DNA from: Deltaproteobacteria bacterium
GTDB taxonomy: Bacteria; Desulfobacterota; Desulfobulbia; Desulfobulbales; Desulfocapsaceae
Assembly: GCA_021779275.1 (NCBI GenBank)
Contig: JAJYAX010000152.1
Location: forward strand, 1-5,146
DNA: 5,146 bases
Direction of reading: 5' to 3'
Shown here: piece after piece, positions 1 to 5,055 of the stretch
Layout: each line of letters opens with the position of its first letter
Position numbering within the stretch: position 1 is the first letter of the stretch
Notes under the pieces: model-generated
Database searches by the model: none
The model's input: only the letters and a program-made list of their open reading frames with translations
Told to the model about the DNA's origin: nothing
Made by a program: the position numbers and the translations under genes

Positions 1-1
1 A

Positions 2-694
2 CCCGCCGGGAAGGAACTCCAGTATCTGGATGCATATAAAAAAGATCTTCCCGAAGAGGTCTTTACGACTCCTCTCACACCACCGAGTACCAATAGTCCT
101 GGCGGTCTGCGGGCAAATCTGCAAAAGGCCCAGAAACTGCTCGCTGAGGCCGGATGGGTGGTCAAAGACGGGGTCCTCAAGGATAATGAAGGAAATTCCT
201 TTCGTTTTGAGATCCTTCTTGTCTCGCAGGCATTTGAGCGTGTTGTTGCACCTTTTGTCAGCAACCTTCAAAGACTGGGAATACAAGCGGATTACAGGAC
301 CATCGATCCCGCTCTCTATGCGGAGAGGCTGCAGAATTTTGATTTTGACATGATCGTGCATGTCTATGGTCAATCCCTTTCTCCCGGCAATGAACAGCGT
401 AATTATTGGTATTCCGCATCAGCCAAGACCAAAGGTTCCCAGAACCTGGCCGGCGTAAATTCACCTGTTACAGATTTTCTTGTTGAAAAGATTATTTACG
501 CTCAATCCCGGGAAGACCTCACCGCCGCGTGTAAAGCACTGGACAGGGTCCTCTGGTATGAATATTACCTGATACCAAACTGGTATATGAAAGGATACCG
601 GCTGGCCTATTATAATAAATTTTACCAACCTAATAACTTACCGAAATACTACGATCAATTTCAATTATTGATGACGTGGTGGAAAAAACCATGA
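2..694 (+). CDS. Periplasmic substrate-binding protein of a peptide-type ABC transporter, YejA-like (3' part only)
   Basis: Only the last 230 residues are present; the frame is open to the left edge, so the start lies outside the window. Family-5 solute-binding proteins sit in the periplasm and deliver oligopeptides to an inner-membrane ABC permease. The visible part matches the end of such a protein: a helix with AQKLLAEAGW, then a segment resembling the 'F.ILL' strand, SPGNEQRNYW in the middle, and a Tyr/Trp-rich end (WYEYYLIPNWYMKGYRLAYY, then LMTWWKKP). This end closely resembles YejA, the binding protein of the microcin C/oligopeptide importer YejABEF. In the usual yej order the permease genes follow yejA, but here the next gene is an unrelated cold-shock gene, so the permease genes must lie upstream, elsewhere, or be absent. 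The family call is strong. The ligand is inferred from the family only. No clear T-rich terminator follows the stop. Confidence 0.9.
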   Translation, partial: PAGKELQYLDAYKKDLPEEVFTTPLTPPSTNSPGGLRANLQKAQKLLAEAGWVVKDGVLKDNEGNSFRFEILLVSQAFERVVAPFVSNLQRLGIQADYRTIDPALYAERLQNFDFDMIVHVYGQSLSPGNEQRNYWYSASAKTKGSQNLAGVNSPVTDFLVEKIIYAQSREDLTAACKALDRVLWYEYYLIPNWYMKGYRLAYYNKFYQPNNLPKYYDQFQLLMTWWKKP

Positions 695-773
695 AAACAA
701 GAGGATGCAAAACTTCAGGTCAAATCTGTTTGCTCCAAAACCGTAAATCATTTTCTAACTGCTTGTTCTATTG

Positions 774-824
774 AAGAAAATAAATATTAATTTTTCTTGA
801 CGCAGTGTTTTCATTTTTGATAAG
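774..824 (+). promoter_or_regulatory. Candidate promoter for the cold-shock gene, with an A/T-rich upstream stretch
   Basis: A sigma70-like pair is visible: TTGACG at 797-802 and GATAAG at 819-824, separated by 16 bases. The -35 matches consensus in five of six positions and the -10 in four. Bases 774-796 are almost entirely A/T, as expected for an UP element that raises promoter strength. Transcription starting near 831 would give a leader of about 175 bases before the cold-shock start codon, a length typical of cold-inducible csp mRNAs. The weak -10 limits confidence. The AT-rich stretch also contains a poor inverted repeat (AAGAAAAT at 774-781 and ATTTTTCTT at 790-798), which could act weakly as the end of the upstream transcript. 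Confidence 0.35.
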
Positions 825-830
825 CTCCAC

Positions 831-1005
831 GTTAGGGTTCTTCTTTAGCCAGCATTTTGGAACCGGCCATAAGGTAATTGTCTGTTGTCTCGCTTCATAG
901 GATGCGCCTGGTTTCATCAACATTCTGGTTGAGGACGGAAAAGGGGGTTCAGGCCCGGTTTTTTTCTGACAAGAACATCTTGTCATTACACTGGAGGTTT
1001 GCAGC
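831..1005 (+). promoter_or_regulatory. Putative structured 5' leader of the cold-shock mRNA
   Basis: No credible gene is visible between 695 and 1005, and this part is best read as an mRNA leader. It contains AACCGGCC (861-868), which can pair with GGCCCGGTT (952-960) with one bulged base, followed by seven T (959-965). It also contains a perfect 8-bp inverted repeat (967-974 with 978-985) just before the ribosome-binding site. Long structured leaders that refold with temperature are known for E. coli cspA. Whether this one behaves likewise is inference, and the extent depends on the predicted promoter. Confidence 0.35.
967..985 (+). repeat. Perfect 8-bp inverted repeat with a 3-base loop ahead of the csp ribosome-binding site
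   Basis: TGACAAGA at 967-974 is the exact reverse complement of TCTTGTCA at 978-985, with ACA as the loop. It ends six bases before the Shine-Dalgarno sequence TGGAGG (992-997). In RNA it would form a small hairpin that leaves the ribosome-binding site free; in DNA it could be an operator. A T run (959-965) precedes the hairpin rather than following it, so it is not an intrinsic terminator on the + strand. Confidence 0.6.
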
Positions 1006-1221
1006 ATGTCAGATCGTGTGAAGGGCAAAGTCAAATGGTTTAATGCAAGTAAAGGGTATGGTTTCTTAGAGCGACCAGACGGAGAAGCCGATGTGTTCGT
1101 TCATTTCAGCGCCATTCAGGGTGATGGTTTCCGGAGTCTTGAAGAAGGAGAGCAGGTCGAGTTTTCTGTGGCTAAAACAGACAAAGGACTGCAGGCCGAG
1201 AATGTGCAAAAAATAAAATAA
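1006..1221 (+). CDS. CspA-family cold-shock protein (single CSD domain)
   Basis: This 71-residue protein is a complete cold-shock domain, the usual length for CspA-type proteins. These small cytoplasmic beta-barrel proteins bind single-stranded RNA and DNA and melt mRNA structure, in the cold or constitutively depending on the paralogue. The family signature is intact: [14 protein letters not shown] with RNP1 at residues 16-21, RNP2 VFVHF at 30-34, then [11 protein letters not shown] and the end KGLQAENV. The nucleic-acid-stacking aromatic and His residues W11, F12, F20, F31 and H33 are present. It differs slightly from the commonest form, with Y in RNP1 (KGYGF), F after the RNP2 His, and KGLQAENV instead of KGPQAANV. 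The start is fixed by a good Shine-Dalgarno TGGAGG (992-997), eight bases upstream of ATG. It appears monocistronic: a long leader in front and a strong terminator behind. Which csp paralogue it is cannot be decided from the sequence. Confidence 0.97.
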   Translation: MSDRVKGKVKWFNASKGYGFLERPDGEADVFVHFSAIQGDGFRSLEEGEQVEFSVAKTDKGLQAENVQKIK

Positions 1222-1243
1222 TTGAACAGATTGTTTTAAGTTG

Positions 1244-1278
1244 AAACCCATTGCATTTATTGATGTAATGGGTTTTTT
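1244..1278 (+). terminator. Intrinsic terminator of the cold-shock gene
   Basis: AAACCCATTGCAT (1244-1256) pairs with ATGTAATGGGTTT (1263-1275), giving 13 pairs with a single G-U wobble and a 6-base loop. A run of six T (1273-1278) overlaps the end of the stem. It begins 23 bases after the csp stop codon and should separate csp from tsaE. The outer A/T pairs also give a short A run on the other side, so partial bidirectional activity is possible, but no convergent gene is present. Confidence 0.88.
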
Positions 1279-1328
1279 ATGTCAAATCGTCCGGTAGCTT
1301 TTTTGTTGCATCCAGTTGCCGCCATGGT

Positions 1329-1355
1329 TTGTGATGTGAAAAAAACAAGTATGAT
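1329..1355 (+). promoter_or_regulatory. Weak candidate promoter for tsaE
   Basis: TATGAT at 1350-1355 matches the -10 consensus in five of six positions. TTGTGA at 1329-1334 is the best -35, but the spacer is only 15 bases, shorter than the preferred 17. A start near 1362 would leave a leader of about nine bases before the ATG at 1371. A promoter is expected here because the csp terminator lies just upstream, but the sequence match is modest. Confidence 0.3.
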
Positions 1356-1370
1356 GATTTGTTAGGTGTC

Positions 1371-1889
1371 ATGACATTAAAACCGCAGGAAAAAGAAAGC
1401 ATTGAGCATGAGATTATCCTTAAGACCTCAGCTGATACTGAAAAATTCGGAATACAATTAGGTTCCATGGCATTGCCTGGTGATGTCATCTGCCTCGACG
1501 GTGAACTTGGTGCGGGTAAGACTACGCTGACCCAGGGGATAGCCAAGGGATTGGCAGTAGACCCTGCCTGTTATGTGACCAGCCCCTCCTTTTCAATTCT
1601 GCATGAATATCCCGGAAGAATCCCTCTATATCATATGGATTTTTATCGGCTCAATAGTTCTCTTGAGGTTGAGGAACTGGGCTTTGAAGAATATTTTTAT
1701 ATGTCGGGTTTGACGGTCATCGAATGGTCGGAGAAGGCAACGGAGATCCTCCCCGTGGACAGACTGGCGCTGCATATCAGGATTACGGCAGATAATGTAC
1801 GGCTTGTTTGTTGTACCTATGTAGCGGAAAAATGGAGAAACAGACTGCTCAATAGAGAGAATGTGCAGAAAAATCAAAAAAACAAGTAA
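1371..1889 (+). CDS. tsaE: tRNA threonylcarbamoyladenosine biosynthesis ATPase TsaE (YjeE family)
   Basis: TsaE is the cytoplasmic ATPase that works with TsaB, TsaD and TsaC to put the t6A modification on A37 of ANN-decoding tRNAs; it binds the TsaB-TsaD complex and drives its turnover. The 172-residue product shows the family layout. Walker A is GELGAGKTT at residues 44-52. The switch segment SPSFSILHEY is at 71-80, then HMDFYRL at 88-94 and the Walker-B-like VIEWSEKA at 116-123. The protein is slightly longer than E. coli TsaE (about 153), with a basic, Asn/Lys-rich tail after residue 155. ATG 1371 is chosen because AGGTG (1364-1368) lies just before it and the reading starts close to the usual N-terminus. 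A TTG at 1359 in the same frame would add four residues but has no ribosome-binding site. No other t6A gene is in the window. The following gene is 30 bases away, so co-transcription is likely. The identification is firm. Confidence 0.95.
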   Translation: MTLKPQEKESIEHEIILKTSADTEKFGIQLGSMALPGDVICLDGELGAGKTTLTQGIAKGLAVDPACYVTSPSFSILHEYPGRIPLYHMDFYRLNSSLEVEELGFEEYFYMSGLTVIEWSEKATEILPVDRLALHIRITADNVRLVCCTYVAEKWRNRLLNRENVQKNQKNK

Positions 1890-1919
1890 CCGATCCGGAG
1901 AGGAAACAGGTCAAAAATC

Positions 1920-3116
1920 ATGGATGTATTTGTTGCGAGACAACCCATTTTTAACCGGAAAAGAAAGGTATACGCCTATGAACTCCTGTTCAGATCAGGC
2001 ATGTCCAACGGCTTTCCCGGTCTCGATGGAAACACAGCTACCTCCAGTCTGCTCTCCTCGTCATTTTTCACCGTGGGTATTGAAAAAATTTCCGGAGGGA
2101 AGAAGTCGTTCATCAATTTTACAGAGGATCTGCTGCTTCAAGGCACTCCAACCCTGTTTCCTCATGACAAAATCATGGTGGAAATTCTGGAAACGGTTAA
2201 TCCAACCGAGGAAATAATCGCCGTCTGCAAAGGATTGCAGGATAAAGGGTATAGCCTGGCTCTGGATGATTTTGTGTATGCCCAAAGGTTCGAACCCTTA
2301 ATAGCGCTCTCCAAGATAATAAAGGTGGATTTTCGTTTGACTCCCCTTGATGAAATCGAGAAGATGGTCAAATACTTATCCAGGTATCCATGTAAACTTC
2401 TTGCAGAAAAGATCGAGACCTACGACGAATTTCAAAAGGCCCTGGGGCTGGGATTCCGGTATTTTCAGGGCTATTTTTTTGCCAGGCCGGAGGTCTTGAA
2501 AAATAAGGAGATCCCCTCCGCGAAACTCACAGTTCTTCAGCTTATTGCCAATGTCAATACAGCCGATTTTGATGTCGCCGCTCTCGAAGGGATGATTAAT
2601 CAGGATGTATCGATCTCCTTCAAGTTGCTCACCTATCTGAACTCCGCCTATTTCAAGAGACTGCACCCCCTGTCATCCATACGCCAGGCTATAGCCTTTC
2701 TGGGTGAGGACGGCTTCAGGCTCTTTGTTTCCCTGATTGCGGCAAGTAAACTCGCCGACAATAAACCGGAGGAACTCATACGCACCTCCATTGTCAGGGC
2801 GCGTTTTCTGGAACAAATCGGCAACGAGGTGAAGATGGTCAGCGGTGAGCTTTTTATGCTGGGGCTCTTTTCCCTGCTGGATGCAATGCTGGACAATTCC
2901 ATGGAATATCTCTTGAGCAAGCTCCCCATGACCGACGATGTGAATGATGCCCTCATTCGGAGAAAAGGGAGATTGTTTCCATTTTTAAGACTGGCGGAAA
3001 CCTACGAGGCCGGAAACTGGCCTCAATTTGAATCAGCCCAGGAAGGATTCGATATTCCTGGTGAAAAGATTGTCCGATATTATATTGATGCACTTGGTTG
3101 GGCGGACAGTTTCTGA
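1920..3116 (+). CDS. EAL and HDOD domain signalling protein (YuxH/CdgJ type)
   Basis: This 398-residue cytoplasmic protein joins an N-terminal EAL-like domain (about 1-195) to a C-terminal HDOD domain (about 197-345). EAL domains bind or hydrolyse cyclic di-GMP; HDOD domains are helical HD-like regulatory modules without the metal-binding His-Asp pair. The opening VFVARQPIFNRKRKVYAYELLFR is typical of this architecture, whose studied members affect motility. The EAL motif reads ELL (E21). Other residues matching catalytic positions remain: N66, E88 and E91 (VEILE), D116-D117, K135, E163 (AEKIE) and Q183 (FQGY). However, the loop after the Asp pair reads DDFVYAQRF instead of the usual DDFGTG form, so activity is uncertain. 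The HDOD half has the conserved INQDVSISFKLLTYLNS (227-242) and GLFSLLDAML (315-324), with no HD pair. ATG 1920 fits the family N-terminus. Its ribosome-binding site is either CAGG (1907-1910) or the more distant GGAGAGG (1897-1903). It probably shares a transcript with tsaE. Confidence 0.95.
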   Translation: MDVFVARQPIFNRKRKVYAYELLFRSGMSNGFPGLDGNTATSSLLSSSFFTVGIEKISGGKKSFINFTEDLLLQGTPTLFPHDKIMVEILETVNPTEEIIAVCKGLQDKGYSLALDDFVYAQRFEPLIALSKIIKVDFRLTPLDEIEKMVKYLSRYPCKLLAEKIETYDEFQKALGLGFRYFQGYFFARPEVLKNKEIPSAKLTVLQLIANVNTADFDVAALEGMINQDVSISFKLLTYLNSAYFKRLHPLSSIRQAIAFLGEDGFRLFVSLIAASKLADNKPEELIRTSIVRARFLEQIGNEVKMVSGELFMLGLFSLLDAMLDNSMEYLLSKLPMTDDVNDALIRRKGRLFPFLRLAETYEAGNWPQFESAQEGFDIPGEKIVRYYIDALGWADSF

Positions 3117-3181
3117 TATAAATTTCCAAAAACATCTTCTGCTGGTTTTCAAATCACCAATTCCTTAGTATGCTGTCCGCC
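3101..3181 (+). repeat. Perfect 9-bp GC-rich inverted repeat spanning the end of the EAL-HDOD gene and the spacer
   Basis: GGCGGACAG (3101-3109, inside the last codons of the EAL-HDOD gene) is the exact reverse complement of CTGTCCGCC (3173-3181), separated by 63 bases. In RNA it would close a large loop that takes in the stop codon and most of the spacer. Its right arm overlaps the next inverted repeat by two bases, so the two helices would compete at their junction or stack on each other. No T run follows. Confidence 0.5.
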
Positions 3182-3208
3182 AGTTTCAAAGGATATTTTT
3201 GAAACTGG
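3180..3208 (+). repeat. Perfect 11-bp inverted repeat upstream of the YcaO gene
   Basis: CCAGTTTCAAA (3180-3190) and TTTGAAACTGG (3198-3208) are exact reverse complements around the 7-base loop GGATATT. There is no T run on either side, so it is not a standard intrinsic terminator in either direction. It ends one base before the first in-frame ATG of the YcaO gene (3210) and 55 bases before the start preferred here (3264). It could be a DNA operator, a 3'-end stabilising hairpin for the upstream mRNA, or a translation-control hairpin. AAAGGAT (3188-3194), the only purine-rich Shine-Dalgarno-like stretch in the area, lies across the end of the left arm and the loop. Confidence 0.65.
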
Positions 3209-3263
3209 AATGCATTCGTTCAGGACAACTCAGATTAACGCAGCTCTCCCTTCATTGATGATC

Positions 3264-5018
3264 ATGCAAAGAAAGACCCTACTATTACAGGATTGTTTGA
3301 AAACATTTACAACTGATCAGGATAAGGCGATCAGTCCTGATCAGACTGTCGAACTCTTTTTACAGAAACTGGCAACGCTTGATCTGGAAATTCTCAGTGA
3401 AATTAAGCGGATTGATAATGGGAGATTGGACATCCCCGTCTACTTCAGCGTCTGCGGTGAAGATGCCGTGGCCCTGACCGGCACCAAGAAGCAAATGGGC
3501 AAAGGGGCCTCACCGATACAGGCAAAGGCCTCGGCATGCATGGAACTTGCCGAGCGCTTTTCGTTTTTCTCTTTCAAAAATGATCCGGAAAACTTTCTTG
3601 TTGGAGATTACGCCACCTTGCGCCAGAACGGGTATCCGGTCCTTGACATCGCCTTCCTGCTGCAATCGGTGCATGACACTACCACCGGCAAGGAACTCCT
3701 GGAAAGGCTCCTCACCGGCATTCCTCTGCAATGGACCTGGGCCACGAATATGACCAGAGGGGGAGATATCCTTATTCCCTTTTCCTGGTTTTACGCGATA
3801 AATGAATTTAACGGCCCTTCCGCCGGCAATACCTACGAAGAGGCTGCACTACAAGGGCTGTGCGAGATTGTCGAGAGGCATGTCTGCTCCCTTATTAACA
3901 ACCAGAAACTCTCGACACCCCGGATTGACCCGGCCTCGGTGCGGGATCCGGTGGGACGGGATCTTCTGGAAAAGTTTGCCGCCAACGGGATTGAGTTGTA
4001 TCTCAATGATTTCAGTCTCAATACCGGTATCTGCACCGTCGGGGCGCTGGCCATTGACAGGACAACATTTCCCGCGTCAAGTGAGATCGTCTATACGGCC
4101 GGAACGACCCCCGGCGCCGAGAAGGCATTGATTCGGGCCGTGACGGAGATCGCCCAACTGGCCGGTGATTTCAACAGCAATTCCAATTATGTGGCCTCTG
4201 GCCTTCCCAAACCCCTTTCCATGGGCGAGGTCGCCTACCTGACTGAGACAGAGACGACCATAACCATGCAGGAGATGGTAAACCTCTCTGATAACAATAT
4301 TAAAGTGGAGGTAGAGAACTGTATTGCATCTCTGCACAGGATCGGCATGGAGGTCTTTATGATCGACACGACCCATCCACGCTTACAGATTCCGGCACTG
4401 TATACGGTGGTCCCCGGCGCCCATTTCCGGGAACGATCCATGATGCAATCAGCAGGACTTTTTGCGGCCAAGCTTCTGGTGGATCGTATTCAGGACCCGG
4501 CGGATCTCGAAGAAAAGCTGGCCCGGATGCAGACCTTACTCCCGAACGCCTATTACCTCGAGTTTTACCGGGGACGGAATATATTCGCCATGGGTGAGCC
4601 GGATCAAGCGATTGCTCATTTTGACCGGGCTTTGGAACTCAATCCCGAGAAGGAAGACCTCCCCTCTGTTTACTCCTACAAAGCCAGCTGCCTGAAAGAA
4701 CTGGGGCGCTATGATGAGGCTATAAAGACCCTTGAACTGGGCCGGAAGGAAGATGACGAACGTCCGGATCTGCATAATCTGCTCGGTGTCTGTTACTATA
4801 AAAAGGGAGAGTATCAGACGGCGATTGCACATTTTGAACGGGCGGTACATCTGAATCCGTCCTCGGGAATGGATTACGCAAATCTTGGTGTGAATTACAG
4901 CAAGTTAGGCCGGAATGAAGAGGCGAAACAATTTTTCACCCTGGCCCTGACCCTTGATCCATCGATTCAATTTGCCCGCGATTATCTGGAAAAGATCTCA
5001 GCCAACGGAACGAAATGA
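3264..5018 (+). CDS. YcaO-domain ATP-dependent amide-activating protein with C-terminal TPR repeats
   Basis: Known YcaO enzymes use ATP to activate peptide backbone amides, for azoline, thioamide or amidine formation. E. coli YcaO, also a long stand-alone form, is linked to RimO-dependent methylthiolation of ribosomal protein S12. The 584-residue product has a YcaO domain at about 30-415 with the three signatures: KGASPIQAKASACMELAER (80-98), SAGNTYEEAALQGLCEIVER (186-205) and EIAQ (295-298). Residues E94, E97, E201, E204, E295 and Q298 fit the ATP/Mg site. Residues 437-566 hold about four TPR units, for example AIAHFDRALELNP and AIAHFERAVHLNP, likely for protein binding. The Pro-rich C-terminus of azoline-forming YcaOs is absent. 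ATG 3264 (MQRKTLLLQDC) is chosen because the preceding 18 residues, from ATG 3210, look non-conserved; ATG 3258 is a third option. None has a clear Shine-Dalgarno. No E1-like, ocin-ThiF, TfuA or precursor-peptide gene is visible. The substrate is unknown. Confidence 0.93.
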   Translation: MQRKTLLLQDCLKTFTTDQDKAISPDQTVELFLQKLATLDLEILSEIKRIDNGRLDIPVYFSVCGEDAVALTGTKKQMGKGASPIQAKASACMELAERFSFFSFKNDPENFLVGDYATLRQNGYPVLDIAFLLQSVHDTTTGKELLERLLTGIPLQWTWATNMTRGGDILIPFSWFYAINEFNGPSAGNTYEEAALQGLCEIVERHVCSLINNQKLSTPRIDPASVRDPVGRDLLEKFAANGIELYLNDFSLNTGICTVGALAIDRTTFPASSEIVYTAGTTPGAEKALIRAVTEIAQLAGDFNSNSNYVASGLPKPLSMGEVAYLTETETTITMQEMVNLSDNNIKVEVENCIASLHRIGMEVFMIDTTHPRLQIPALYTVVPGAHFRERSMMQSAGLFAAKLLVDRIQDPADLEEKLARMQTLLPNAYYLEFYRGRNIFAMGEPDQAIAHFDRALELNPEKEDLPSVYSYKASCLKELGRYDEAIKTLELGRKEDDERPDLHNLLGVCYYKKGEYQTAIAHFERAVHLNPSSGMDYANLGVNYSKLGRNEEAKQFFTLALTLDPSIQFARDYLEKISANGTK

Positions 5019-5041
5019 AGCCGGCATATTCGAATGAGCAT

Positions 5042-5046
5042 GGAGA
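5042..5046 (+). promoter_or_regulatory. Ribosome-binding site deciding the start of the last gene
   Basis: GGAGA at 5042-5046 lies nine bases before ATG 5056, a near-ideal spacing. This favours 5056 over the ATG at 5015, which overlaps the YcaO stop codon in another frame, and over the in-frame ATG at 5068. Confidence 0.6.
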
Positions 5047-5055
5047 TCTCTTCAT

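Noticed and set aside
691..774. A 27-codon reading starting at an ATG that overlaps the stop of the binding-protein gene, with three Cys.
   Set aside because: It is very short, has no recognisable similarity, and ends in the AT-rich stretch before the csp promoter. The ATGA overlap alone is weak evidence, and its distance from the YcaO gene gives no reason to see it as a YcaO substrate.
768..1034. An 88-codon reading on the - strand across the csp leader.
   Set aside because: It runs over the csp ribosome-binding site and start codon, its composition does not look like a real protein, and the region is better explained as promoter and leader of the cold-shock gene.
1861..2217. A 118-codon + strand reading overlapping the end of tsaE and the start of the EAL-HDOD gene.
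   Set aside because: It is out of frame with the clearly conserved EAL-HDOD N-terminus and shows no domain; it is a shadow.
3170..3202. A 10-codon reading that overlaps the 11-bp inverted repeat and could be a leader peptide.
   Set aside because: No Shine-Dalgarno precedes it, the residues show no run of a regulatory amino acid, and a reading this short is expected by chance.
3180..3208. Intrinsic terminator for the EAL-HDOD gene.
   Set aside because: The stem is perfect, but no T run follows it on either strand, so it is listed as an inverted repeat only.
3802..4131. A 109-codon reading on the + strand inside the YcaO gene, and similar long readings on the opposite strand.
   Set aside because: They lie wholly within a well-conserved YcaO domain in other frames and have Pro/Arg/Ser-rich compositions typical of frame shadows.
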